From contig JBBCBC010000031.1 of assembly GCA_037126765.1 (NCBI GenBank), positions 3,853,638 to 3,917,637 of the forward strand: a stretch of DNA of 64,000 nt, given 5' to 3'. Position numbers and translations under genes: made by a program. Positions 22,501 to 33,695 of the stretch are shown here, in pieces. The notes beneath the pieces were generated by a model. That model saw only the letters and a program-made list of their open reading frames with translations, was not told the DNA's origin and made no database searches. The stretch is from Stenogyne calaminthoides (lineage: Eukaryota; Streptophyta; Magnoliopsida; Lamiales; Lamiaceae). Each line of letters opens with the position of its first letter. The stretch's first letter is position 1.

Positions 22501-24533
22501 ACTTGCTTATCTCAATACGAACAGGCTTCTGGGCAGATGGTGAATTTTGAGAAGTCTGCCATCACTTTCAGCCCCAATACGCCACACCCAATTAAAGAGA
22601 GCATTCGTTTGTGATTGAACATGTCCATTTGCCAGGGACACGATATATATCTTGGGCTCCCAACATTTTCATTAAGAAGCAAACGAATCCAGTTTGGATA
22701 CCTGCGGGAGAGAGTGGCCAAGAAAATAGACGGCTGAGAGTCGAAATAATTTTCTGAAGGCGGGCGGGAGGTATTAATCAAGTTTGTAATTCAGGCGGTT
22801 CCGACCTATGCAATGTCTTGTTTCCGGATACCTGGTACGATATGTGAGGATATAGAGCGTATGTGCTGCATATATTGGTGGGGTATGAAGGATGCGGGAA
22901 GTAAGCTACGTTGGTGCTCTTGGGATGAGTTATGTAAATCGAAAAAGGATGGGGGAATGGGTTTTCGAAAAATTTCCCACTTCAATATGGCTCTTTTGGC
23001 GAAACAGATGTGGCGGATTATTATTGATCCAATGTCGTTAGTGGCTCGTCTTTTTAAGGCACAGTACTTCAAACATGTGGATACTATGGAGGCTGAGATG
23101 GGCTCAAATGCATCCTATGTGTGGAGATCGATCTGTTGGAGCCGGGATCTGTTGGTAAAAGGACTGAGATGGAATGTCAAGAATGGTGAATCAATTGACT
23201 ATTCAAAGATGCTTGGGTGCATGGATTAGGAAGGTGAAATATCATCCGTGTTAGATCCGGGTCATTTCTTTCTCGCTTCATTACGTCCTTTAGGCGATGG
23301 GATGAGTCGATTAGACAAGCATTCCTACCGTAGGAAGTGGATGCAATTCTTACCACGCCTATTCTACCTGCCTTATCGGATGACTCTCGTTTTTGGTTGC
23401 CGGAAAAGAAGGGCAAATATTCAGTGAAATCAGGGTATAAAAGCTACTGGCGATGGAAACCGAGTTCGGATAGTGCCTTGGGGCTGTCGAATCAGGCTTA
23501 TGAGGAGAGCTGGTGGGCAAAAATTTGGTCCTTATGTGCACCGCCGAAGATTCGGATTTTTGCTTGGAAAATGGCGAGGGACTTTGTGGCGACGGAAGGA
23601 AATCGACGAGGCACCATGTCGCGTGCTCACCGCGATATGCTTCATTTGTGGGAATGCTCTGGCGAATCTTGCACATGTTTTCTTCTTACGCGTGATACGA
23701 CCTATATGGAAACGTTACAGTCTTTGGTTCTATGTTAAGAGTTTTAATACCTTGAATGCTCAGGAGATACTCGAAGATCTATGTGATTTGAAGATACTTT
23801 CATTGGAAGAAATAATCATGGTTTGCTGGGGTTTCTGGAAGGAGCGTTGTGATTCCAAACATGGGAAGGGTGGATTAGGTGTAGGGACATTTTCTGCTGA
23901 TTGGGCCTTGCACTATCAACATGACTTTTCTTTGTTGCTCAAACAAATTTGACCATGACTCTCCATGCACTCTTTGTCTCGATTCCTAGATGGTGTCGGG
24001 ATGGAGACTTCACGGGCAATGTAATGAAGGTGGACGCGAGTTTTGACGACAACAAGAAGGAATACGCGGTGGGTTTGGTTGTGTACAATCGGGAATTGCA
24101 GCTCAAGGTTCTTTGTCTCGTAAACCAATAGCCCGCCGGGCTCGATCTTGGCGGAGAGCTCACGGCTATTCTTCATGGAGTCTTGTTGGTACGCGAGCCA
24201 TTTCCGCGGTCGAATTGCATATTTTCACGGACTCGAGATTCAATTCATGCGATTCATATTTTAAAGATCTTTTTTTTGGGGCCCGAAGGTGTGACTTTGC
24301 GACAATTACATGAGGACTTAGAGATGATCGAAGTGAAAGACATTTCCTATGTTCCCAGGTCTCAGAATATGGTCGCCCACGGTTTAGCGAAGTTGGCTCG
24401 TTCCTCCTCTGTTCCTCATGCTTGGATCGAGTTAGGTTTTCCATGTTGGATTGAAGAGTTGGTTCGAAAAGAGCTAATGTAGTTGTCTCTTGTTGAATTT
24501 TTTCTTCTATCAAAAAAAAAAAAAGAAAAGAAA
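19598..24533 (+). mobile_element. L1-type LINE (non-LTR retrotransposon) with poly(A) and target duplication
   Basis: AAGTGATATGAGATTT at 19582-19597 recurs with one mismatch at 24534-24549, directly after an A-rich tail (24512-24533). The element is therefore delimited at both ends and about 4.9 kb long. It has about 0.78 kb of leader, including a duplicated 60-70 bp CTTCCGCCGC...GTGCGGATCTTCCTGCCGCC unit at 19945-20080, then a single long ORF2. No ORF1 (gag-like) region with a zinc knuckle is visible before ORF2. It was inserted into the dispersed cyclin-fragment region. Confidence 0.85.
20374..24480 (+). pseudogene. LINE ORF2: endonuclease, reverse transcriptase, zf-RVT, RNase H
   Basis: The ATG at 20374 starts MSCIIWNARGLGNRRAF, the usual beginning of plant L1 endonucleases. 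The endonuclease runs to about 21100, with the active-site SDHRPV present, but GDFNEI is altered to GEFIEI. RT (about 21640-22610) has SKAPGPGGFTALFYQ, DFRPISLCNVNYKIIARAI, SAFIPGRLITDNVL, KLDMSKAYDRIEW, GLRQGDPLSPYLF and the catalytic FADDSLVFF. The C-terminal zf-RVT part lies at about 23370-23690 (PPKIRIFAWKMARDF), and an RNase H (about 24025-24480) ends with VPRSQNMVAHGLAKLA. From 20374 to 23229 one frame is kept and broken only by stops (21175, 22234, 22345, 22612, about 22735 and 22747); frameshifts occur after that. The enzyme would nick DNA and prime reverse transcription on it. This copy is dead. Confidence 0.85.
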
Positions 24534-24594
24534 AAGTGATATAAGATTTTCGTCTCGAAATTTCAAAATTTTGTAAAGATATTAAAACATTATA

Positions 24595-24873
24595 AATATG
24601 TGAAACCATCTTGACAATAATGGAAGGTAATTTGTATGAGTTGTAGCAACATTTGTAGTTGCAGTAGCGTCATCATTTGAAATTTCTCAATCCATGTTCA
24701 AGTATTATAAAAAGTTTAGGTGCAAAGATAATAAAATATTATAAATCTGTGAAATCATCTTGACAATAATGGTGTATTATAAAAACTTTTAACTTTTACA
24801 AATCTGCAAAATCATCTTGGGAATAATGAAAGGTAATTTGTATCAATTGTCGCAAAATCATCTTGGCAATAAT
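24595..24873 (+). pseudogene. cyclin exon 3 relics 2-5, tandem and decayed
   Basis: Four further copies of the ATCATCTTGACAATAATGG-type segment occur at about 24605-24630, 24753-24772, 24811-24840 and 24856-24873. Most are preceded by an ATATTATAAATNTG stretch, and some are followed by AAGGTAATTTGTAT, which includes the former splice donor. The last is interrupted by a hAT MITE and resumes at 25571. Non-coding. Confidence 0.45.
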
Positions 24874-25570
24874 TAGGGGTGAAAACGGATCGGATACGGA
24901 CGTATAGTGCCTATACCATATCCTAAACCATATTTTTTTATCGAATTCGGAGTCGGATACGAAAAAGTCGAATTCGGATACGAATTCGAAATATTCGGTA
25001 TACGGATACGGGACGGATATCGGACGAATCCGGGCCGGATTTGAATAACTATAATCGGATAATATATTTCAAACGAAAATCATCAAAATGTGATTGAAAC
25101 ACATAAAAAAAAACTACCTATGCAATATTTCATAGAAATTCTAATGCAAATTATAAAAATTATATCTACTGCTAATAATATGAAACTAAAAGCTATATCC
25201 TTCGTAACCATCATCACTCCAGCACAACATAACGCCTAAGAAGACATATATAATATTATACTGAACTTTCAAGTTGAGACTACAACACCACACTTTTCCG
25301 ACTATTTTCTTAATAAAATTACATAAGTATTAAGTAATAATATTATATTATTATATATATTAATATAAAATATAAAATAAAATATATTAAAAAATTCGGA
25401 TATCCTGATTTATTTCCGGATAATGTCCGATAAAATATGGGAAAACTCGAATACGGTCGGATATTATGTATTTCGTATCCATCCGGATACTAATTTTTTA
25501 TACCGAATTCGATACCGACCGGATACGGTTCTGGATCGGTCGGAAAATATCCGATCCGTTTTCACCCTTA
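24874..25570. mobile_element. non-autonomous hAT element
   Basis: Ends TAGGGGTGAAAACGGATCGG and, inverted, CCGATCCGTTTTCACCCTTA, with perfect pairing of TGAAAACGGATCGGATA. A perfect 8-bp target duplication GCAATAAT flanks it (24866-24873 and 25571-25578), which is the hAT hallmark. 697 bp, no transposase ORF. Subterminal regions are packed with CGGATA/TATCCG motifs, typical binding-site clusters of hAT ends. Confidence 0.8.
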
Positions 25571-25618
25571 GCAATAATGGAAGGTAATTTGTATCAATTG
25601 TTGCAGCATTTGTAGTAA
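25571..25618 (+). pseudogene. continuation of cyclin relic 5 (exon 3 end and exon 4 piece)
   Basis: After the hAT element the relic continues AATGGAAGGTAATTTG, then ATCAATTGTTGCAGCATTTG, the latter 18/20 like cyclin exon 4 (ATCAATTATTGCAGCAGTTG at 9796-9815). Exon 3 and exon 4 pieces are close together without the full 82-bp intron, so the copy has a deletion or arose from processed sequence. Confidence 0.4.
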
Positions 25619-26491
25619 ATTCAAAAAAGAAACATGCATCTTCGTGTATTAAAATATTAATTAATTTATTTTTTTCAATAAAGTTTAGTGTAATTTTATA
25701 ACTTTTGAATTTTTTAAAGTGTATATCACTCGTCTTTTACACTAACTCGCTCACTCAATAAATGATACAAATTTTTTCGACCCCACGTTTATGTAAAATT
25801 CTCTAGAACCCACAATAATTCTTTATGTATATAATATATGTATATGTATATCCTGAAATTTTTTAAAATTAGAATAATCTTCTTTTACAATTCTAGAGAA
25901 TTTTATATGTCTTCAAACATATTATGGAATTTGTGGTGAAAAAATAAAATCATTAAATTGTCGACATATGCTGAAATCGATAAGAGAAGGACACGTGTTA
26001 GATAAAATTCTCTATAGATGGACACGTGTTAGATAAAATTCTCTATAGATGTACACGAATTGGGTTATATGCGTGGAGCAACACTCATGTGAATCAGGTC
26101 TATATATAAACTATATCACTGTTATACAAAAAATACCATTGTTGAGCACAAAAACTATGAGTACAAAAACTATCACTATTTTAAAAAAATGCTTTATTTT
26201 TCAAACAATCAGTTTTTATACACAACAATGACAGTTTTTGTGTATAACAGTGATAGTTTTTTTACACAACAGTGATATTAAAAAAATAGAATTCACCGCG
26301 AATCCAAGTTCACACGAGATTTTGTTATAATGATAAATTTTATATGTTCTTATACATGATACGAATATCATTTGACCAAATTGTGCCATAATAAGATTCA
26401 TTAAATTTGCCAACAAAGGGAGAGGCGACGTGAGCACGAATGCAAGAAATCTAGTTAGAGGTTAGATGGAGTGAAAGAAGAACTAGGTGGC
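25619..26491. other. intergenic DNA left of the copia LTR
   Basis: AT-rich and without a credible gene. It contains a tandem duplication of about 37 bp at 25988-26053 (each unit has GACACGTGTTAGATAAAATT) and a palindromic repeat at 26115-26254. Confidence 0.5.
26115..26254. repeat. inverted repeat, possibly a MITE
   Basis: ATCACTGTTATACAAAAA on the left pairs with TTTTTGTGTATAACAGTGAT on the right, with further AAAACTATCACT-like repeats inside. No target duplication recognised. Confidence 0.4.
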
Positions 26492-26496
26492 TTAGC

Positions 26497-28349
26497 TGTT
26501 GGGGTTATACAGAAAAGTATATTTTTATTTTGTATAACTAAACTGAACTTTTGTCTTATTTGCTAAAATAAATTATTTATCATTGATGCTTTAAATATCA
26601 TTGAATGTTATATATATTTACTGTATAACTGTTTAATAAATAGTACGTGTTACATTGTAGTTAATTTAGTGATATCAGATCACATAATATTAAATTAATA
26701 GTCCCTTGTAACTAAAAGTACAGAATTCACAACCCAAATGGAAATGAACAATCCATCGTGAAAGGTTGAAGTGTAAGACTCAGATTGACTTGTCTTGACC
26801 AAGAGATTGCACTAGTACATTATGATGTATTGAATAAGACCTACAGGAGGATAAATTCTTCAGTACTGAATATAGAAGAATTTGACCTCAGTGGTTTATT
26901 ATTTCTTAATCCCCGTCCCTTAAATAGGACCGTGTGGAATTAATAACCATTGCTTTGACTTATGATGGGAAGAAAATCAATGAGATTCAATACCTTATAT
27001 CTTGGGCAATGTTATTGGTTACACGACGATTGCTAAGATTTAATACGGAGAAACGTGTGCAAGTACGTCTTGTTTGATTTGTCCCCTTGGGAGGCTCAAA
27101 AGTTTTATCATACTAAATCTTGCAAGTGGAATTAGTTTCCGGTATGGATAATAATGTTGAGCCGTTTCCTGAACCAAGGAAAAAAATATTAATTAAAGTG
27201 AAGTTGTTTCAGTGGCCTAAATTAATTAATGGACTGGATAATCTTAAACACGAGAAATAATAACCGGGAGCCATATTAACAGTAATATGGGTTAAAATGG
27301 ATAGTGCAATATTAATTATGTAGTGGGATTAATTAATATTTATGGGTTTGAATAATATTGTGGCTCAATATTGAAAATTCAAGGTCCATTAGAAGATCCA
27401 ATCTTAATTCTCCTAAAGACCCCTCAAGTAGCCCAAACATAAAGTCCAATAACTAAAAGATGTTTAAAATAAAATAAATTATTGTTAGCCTAATTTTTCT
27501 ATTTTTTCGAAAATAATAAATAAAAAAGGGGAGAAAGATTTTCTTTGAATTTTGTTATGGAACGAGGATAAGTATTCTTGGAATACAAGTTTATCTCATT
27601 AAATTCAAGAGATCTCCCACTTGGCTATTTATTTGATGTTTTTCGAAAATTAAGAGTAAAATAAGGAAGGAAAGACTTTCTTGACTTTCTTGGAAAGATA
27701 TTATGGAAGATATGTATTCTTGGAAAACAAGAATATCTCATAAATTCAAGAAGATCTCAATCTTGGAAATCTTGGCCCTTATTTTCGAAAATTAATTCCA
27801 TAAATTAAGGAGGTGGGATTTTTGTGGAATATTTTAATTATGGAGAAAATAATATATGAGATATATTCAAGATTTCTTGGAGATCAAGAAAAAAAAAATT
27901 CATCTTATTCTCACCTAAAATTTCGACCACCCTCCTTATTATAAATAGGGGATGAATTTTTCATCCCCAAGCAATTCCATGTGTTGGAAAAATTAGAAAT
28001 CCACAAAGGTGGTGCAACATAATTTAATTTTTCTTTTTGTTAATTGTTCGCGAGCATCCTACCACCGGATTGTTGGACAAGGACGAAGGAATACTTGAGA
28101 AGACCTTTTGGTATGTTCGTGTGAACGAGACACATCTTCTCAATGGTTGTCACTCCGAAAGGTTAGTTCACGTAAACTCTTAGCAATTCCGCATGTGTAG
28201 GATTTATGTGACGAATTTGTATGCATGATTTGTTGTTGAATTATTATTTGAATTAATATAGGATTAATTCATGCTAGTAATAATTGTTAGAATTAAATTT
28301 GTATTTAAATATTCACCCCGAATAGATCCGGGCAATTAATTCCCCAACA
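26497..28349 (+). mobile_element. 5' LTR of a copia element
   Basis: Starts TGTTGGGGTTATAC and ends TTCCCCAACA (1853 bp), followed two bases later by a PBS, TGGTATTAGAGCCTCGG (28352), close to the initiator-Met type. A TATA box TATAAATAGG lies at about 27942, as expected for a U3 promoter reading right. Only this LTR of the element is in the window; the 3' LTR is missing. Confidence 0.8.
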
Positions 28350-29567
28350 ACTGGTATTAGAGCCTCGGTTTCGGACTCTGAATTTTAGATTGTAATTTAA
28401 TTCGTTGTTCATTAAATTTGAAATTGGATAGTAGAATTGCTAGATTTTTTTTGCAGGTATCCAATTGTCATGGTATTTGATGAATGTTTATTTATGCATG
28501 CATATAAATTGTGATTTTTTATTCGATTCGTTCGAATTCGTTTTGCCTTATGAGAAAATCCACGAGTAGATTATGATTTGTTTGATTTGATCAATGTAAT
28601 AGACTAGTCAAGATCTAGGTTTATTTATTTTTTGTAAATAAATTATAACCGGATCGAGAACGAAGACGAAGAATTAAAGACGGGCAACCAAGTGCCCGGA
28701 CGTACGCGAGCCAAAGCACAAGGTGCTAGGCGGTCACACACGGGCCGGGCGAAGGTGTTCGAACACGCGGGCGCCTGAAGCCGCCGAAGGCCGTACGGAA
28801 CTTCGGGGCCAGGCGCACTGCGACATTTGGAACAACCCGAGACTGTGGGACGCGAATCGTAGGGCCGAGAGTCTGAAGTGGACAGCGCAGCGGGCGGATG
28901 GTCGGTCGAGGCTCGTGGGCGAGGCAGTGGCGGCGCATGCGGAATACCCGCCGAGAGCATTGAAATGTACGATGATGGTTGACACGACGTTCGACACGCA
29001 TTCCGGGCCGTGAGCTACCCAATGGATGTCGCCGACTCAGACGCGAGGACGCTTTTAAAAAAAAATATTGCGTCAAGTGGGAGCTTTTCGAGACGAACGA
29101 TGAAGGCTATGAAGATGATTTTTCAAGATCAAGACATGACAAAAATTAACCGTGACAATTGGATATGTGTGCCCAATGTGTTTAATTTTTTGTTTTGATG
29201 TTTGCTTTATTTTTCGTGCGTATTTAATTATGTTTGAATATGTAATGCATGAGAAATTATTTTAGAAAAATCTCACTTTCAAAAATTACTAAGTATGTTT
29301 TAAAAATAATTAATTTATAATTTTATTCCGGATAATAAAATTGAATTAATTTTGACCTCCATGATTTATTTATTTGTGAATTCTTTTTGAGAAATTCCCC
29401 CTCACGGGACGGTCAAAAGATAGCTTTCACATGAATAAATTTCAAACGGATTATTGTGGATTATTATTAGTGGCGACAATGACCCTCCCCACGAGGCTCG
29501 TTCAAAACGAAATAATAATTATGTATTTAATCATGGTTATTACTTAGGTATAAAATTGATATGCATA
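28350..29567 (+). other. leader of the copia element, with a GC-rich block
   Basis: Untranslated leader between PBS and gag, interrupted at 29568 by Sirevirus A and resumed at 55101. About 28690-29010 is strikingly GC-rich in an otherwise AT-rich sequence, with open frames on both strands that resemble nothing I know. Long GC-rich leaders are known in some plant copia elements. No gene is supported here. Confidence 0.6.
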
Positions 29568-30347
29568 TGTTGATGTTGCACGGATGTTGTTCCATATGTT
29601 GAACAACATTCTGCACAACATCTTAAATTTGTCCTTTCTCCTAACACTGACTCCGTTTTATTAGATGTGTTTTTCTATGTTTCCAACATTGCAGGTTGAA
29701 GACAATTTCAGATATTGTCAAGCGGTTGCACTGATGGAGTAAGAATAGAAAGATCATGGGTGGTTATACCAAGATCATGGAGATAGTGGAGGAGATCTTC
29801 AAGGTTGTCCACACCAAGTGGATAGGACAATGCAGTTGGTCCGAATGGCTATAAATAGACTGCATTGGTCGACATTCAAGTTTGAGTTAAAGTGAAATCC
29901 CATTTGCTCTACTCCAAACTTAAGAGAGTAACATCCAAGACACAACCGAGAGAACAACCGAGTGATTGTTTCTTGTACGAGTGTGAGAGTCGTTGTTATT
30001 CTATTTGTACTGGTCGAGGGAATACAATCTCTCCCATCAGTATTGTGTTTATCTTATTAGATCAAGTTTTAGGTTGAATAAGATCACTAGTTACTTGATT
30101 GAATAGATTGATTTTTGGTGTGTGGTTTTTCACTACACCTTTTAGGATCTTGTAATAGATTCGTGTGTATCTCACTACTTGTTATAGTGATGTTTTAACC
30201 ATGAGGTTCGTATAGTCTTATTATAGACTATACACAATTTTGGAAATCCTTTGCACTGCGTTTTTATACTTCCGCTGTCATATGTTATTTTAAATGTTTC
30301 ACAACATTTTCAACAACACTCTGAAAATACACGCACACACACTTTCA
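29568..30347 (+). repeat. 5' LTR of Sirevirus A
   Basis: 780 bp. TATA box CTATAAATAGACTGC at about 29850. Almost identical to the 3' LTR at 54316; differences are scattered point changes and 1-2 nt indels. Confidence 0.9.
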
Positions 30348-30368
30348 GTTGGCGCCAGAGCCATAAAC
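30348..30368 (+). other. primer-binding site of Sirevirus A
   Basis: GTTGGCGCCAGAGCCATAAA directly after the LTR. The CAGAGCC core matches the usual initiator-Met site, with CGC replacing TAT upstream of it. Confidence 0.55.
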
Positions 30369-30414
30369 TTGATACACTAAGTTAAAGGTCTTGTGTTTAA
30401 AGTGTGTTTTTGTA

Positions 30415-31540
30415 ATGGATTATCCACTGACTCCTTCTTTAAAACCTCCAATTTTGGATGGATCAAATTACTCATACTGGAAACCTAAAATGCGCATGTA
30501 TATTAAGTCTATAGATGTGAGAGCATGACATAGTGTGTTGTCTGGTTGGAATCCACCAAAGACGGTTGGTGATAATGATGGTGATTCACAAGTCAAAATG
30601 GAGATTGATTGGTCCAATGATGAATGCACATCGGCCAATTTCAATTCTAAAGCTCTTAATGCGATTTTTACTGCTACTGATGTTTCTTTATTTAAACTGA
30701 TATCTAACTGTGTTTCTTGTAAGGATGCATGGGATATATTGCAGGTACATTGTGAAGGATCAGAAAGTATTCGAAGAACTAGACTCAGAATGTTGGGAAC
30801 CAAGTTTAAAAACTTGAAGATTAAAGATGATGAGAACATTTCATCATACAATGAAAGGATGAGTGAGATTGCTAATGAGTCACACTCACTTGGTGATCCA
30901 ATTTCCAACACTCGGTTAGTTAATAAAATACTTAGAACTGTTCCTAAACGATTTGATGCTAAAATATGTGCAATAGAAGAGGCTAAGAACACTGATTTAT
31001 TGAGTCAAAATGAGTTGAAAAATATTTTGAAAACTTATGAGATTAACTCAAATATGTTAGATGATGATAAACATGAGAAAGATAAAGACAAGAAAGTACT
31101 TGCTTTTAGAGGTGAAACTTCTGATAATGTTGGTAAACATCCTTATGCGACTGAAGTTGCAATTGATGATGATGTTTCTGATTTATGTGATGAAAATGTT
31201 TCTGAACAATTTGCTCTTATCACTAAGCAATTCAAATCTTTTCTAAAAGGAAAGTTCAGAAGACCAAATGATCAATTTCAATCAATAAGTTTAATCAAAA
31301 CCCTTCTCCCTCTGATAAAAAATTTGTTCCAAGTCAGTCTTCCAGTTTCAATCAACCTAGACAATTCAATAAGGATAACAAGTTCAAATATGATCCTGAG
31401 TACAGAAAAAAGGTTAAATGTGATGCATGTTCTGGATATAGTCATTATGCTAATGAATGTGCTAATACTATGCTTAGGAAGAAAATGAACTTTAATGCTA
31501 CCTTAAGTGATGATTCTGATGATGAAACTGATTTTGGTAA
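30415..31540 (+). pseudogene. Sirevirus A gag
   Basis: The ATG at 30415 starts MDYPLTPSLKPPILDGSNYS, then YWKPKMRMYIKSIDVRA, the standard copia gag beginning. The next codon is TGA (30526) where Trp is usual. The frame stays open from 30529 to about 31280 with UBN2-type gag sequence (CKDAWDILQVHCEGSE, TRLRMLGTKFKNLKIKDDE, ISSYNERMSEIANE). A frameshift near 31280-31300 moves the C-terminal part to another frame, where a zinc knuckle CDACSGYSHYANEC (31420-31461) follows. Gag would form the virus-like particle in the cytoplasm. One nonsense codon and one frameshift make it inactive, but decay is light. Confidence 0.85.
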
Positions 31541-33595
31541 ATGTGAGCTAAGTGCTATGTCTGCTAGAATAGTTTATGATGATACATTTGATGATGATCT
31601 CGATGATTATTGGTCTGAAGCAGATTCAGATGTTCATACAACATCTGAAACAACATTTAGTCAATATAACTCTGAGATTAACTATTTTGCTGGAACTATT
31701 CTGAATGCTGAAACATCAAAATCTGCTGATTGTGACTCTGAATATCTAAAGTTTAAAACTAATTTAGAATCTCAAAAACAGGTGTTGAGTTCCTTATCTT
31801 TAGAAAATTCAGATTTAAAAGAAAATCTTTTGAAGCTTGAAGTTCTTTTAACTAGAAAAGATGTGGAAATTTCTTCTTTTAAAGATGAACTCAAGTGCAC
31901 TACTCTTAGTTTTAAAAAGTTTTCTGCAAGCACTACTGAATTGAATGAGGCATTAATGATTGGTAGATCTGATAATGCTGGACTTGATTTTGTGAAAACT
32001 TCTGAGAATACTCCTTTATCCTGTGAACCTATTTCTTTTGTAAAAACTGAAACTTCTTTGCCTAAATCTTTGAAAGGTAAACAAAAGAAATCTGATGGTT
32101 TGTTTAAAGAGTATGTCTGTTTTTATTGTGCTGGAGTAGGTCATATTCGTCCTTATTGTTCTAAGTTAAGAAGAGACTTAAAAGCTGGAATTTTTTTACC
32201 TGATAAAATTGAACACCCTATAAAACAGATTAATAACACTAAAAGGTTGATTCATAAGAACATGTTATGTAATGTTGTGTATATATCTTTGAAAGCATGT
32301 GTTCCTGGATCTTGGTACTTTGATAGTGGTTGTTCTAGACACATGACTGGTCAAATTAACTATATGTCTACATATGGTGGTGGTTCAAAAGGTAAAGTTG
32401 TTGGAAAATGAATATTGAATGTTCCTGGTTTTCCAAAGTTGACAAATGTGTTACATGTAAAAGGTTTACTTGCTAATCTGATTAGTATTAGTCAGTTATG
32501 TGATGATGGTTTACATGTAAAGTTTGACAGGAATTCATGCTATGTGTTTGATAAAAATGATGATTGATTAATGACTGGCAAAAGATCTGCTGATAATTGC
32601 TATTTGATTGGTTCAAATCATGCTTGTAAAAGTGCTAAAGCAGATGATATTATTTTGTGGCATCAAAAACTTGGTCATGTTAATTACAGAAGTATTCAGA
32701 ATTTGCATAAACTAGGTGCTGCTGTTGGTTTACCTGATCTTAACTTTGAAAAAGGAAAAATCAGTGGACCATGCCAGAAAGGTAAGAAAGTAAGGACAAC
32801 ACATTAAATATTATCAGCATGTACAACAAACAGGTGTTGTGAATTGATTCATATGGATCTAATGGGTCCTATGGAAACTGAAAGTTTAGGTGGAAAGAGG
32901 TATTCATATGCTCTTGTAGATGATTTTTCTAAATATACTTGGGTTATTTTTCTAAAAGAAAAATCAGATACCTTTTCTGAGTTCAAAATTCTTTACAAAA
33001 GGTTTAAAACTGTTTTATGTTTAAAGATCAGTAGGATAAGGTCTGATCATGTAAGAGAATTTGAAAACAGTTTGTTTACTAATTTTTGTGAAAAGAAAGG
33101 TATTTAGCAAGAGTTTTTTTCACCTAAAATTCCTCAATAAAATGGAATTGCTAAAAGAAAGAATAGAACTTTGCAAGAAATGGCAAGAGTTATGCTAACC
33201 TCAAAAAGTCTTTCTAAGAAATTCTGGGCTGAAGCTTTGAATACTTCTTGTCACATTGTGAATAGAGTCTATATTCGTTCTGGTAGTACTTGTACTCCCT
33301 ATGAGATTCTGAATAAAAAGAAATCAAATTTGAAATATTTTCATGTGTTTGGTTGTGTTTGTTACATTTTGAATAATAGAGATCAGTTGCACAAGTTTGA
33401 TTCTAAGAGTGATAAAGGATTTTTCTTAGGATATTCTAAGAATACCAAGGCATATAGAATCTACAACATGAGAACTGATACAATGCAAGAATCTGTAAAT
33501 GTGGTATTTGATGAACTTGCAAGTCTTGCGGGTAAAAGTGTTGAAGATAATATATCAGATTTGATAGAAGTATCCAGAAATACTGATGACACTTA
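31470..33595 (+). pseudogene. Sirevirus A protease and integrase
   Basis: An acidic, Ser-rich gag tail (31470-32090) leads to a second zinc-knuckle-like CFYCAGVGHIRPYC (32118-32159) and then the protease active site WYFDSGCSRHMTG (32313-32351). After a stop at 32409, GAG_pre-integrase sequence follows (ILWHQKLGHVNYRSIQ; zinc ligands H, H and CQKGKKV). The integrase core has LIHMDLMGPMETES (first Asp) and ISRIRSDHVREFEN (second Asp). The Glu block reads IPQ-stop-NGIAKRKNRT, so the usual NGVVERKNR is damaged. HVFGCVCYILNNRDQLHKFD and KGFFLGYSKNTKAYRIYN complete the C-terminus. Stops occur at 32409, 32568, 32805, 33106, 33138 and 33594, almost all in one frame. Confidence 0.85.
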
Positions 33596-33695
33596 AGATA
33601 GTAAAAATGTTGATCAGAATCAGAATGTTCCATCAACATCTGATGTAACATTACCCAAAAGTTCAAATACTGAAAATCTTTCACAAGATTCATAG

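Noticed and set aside
28643..29076. Several long overlapping open frames on both strands in the GC-rich leader block
   Set aside because: High G+C lowers stop frequency; frames overlap on both strands, match no family I know and lie between PBS and gag of a copia element.
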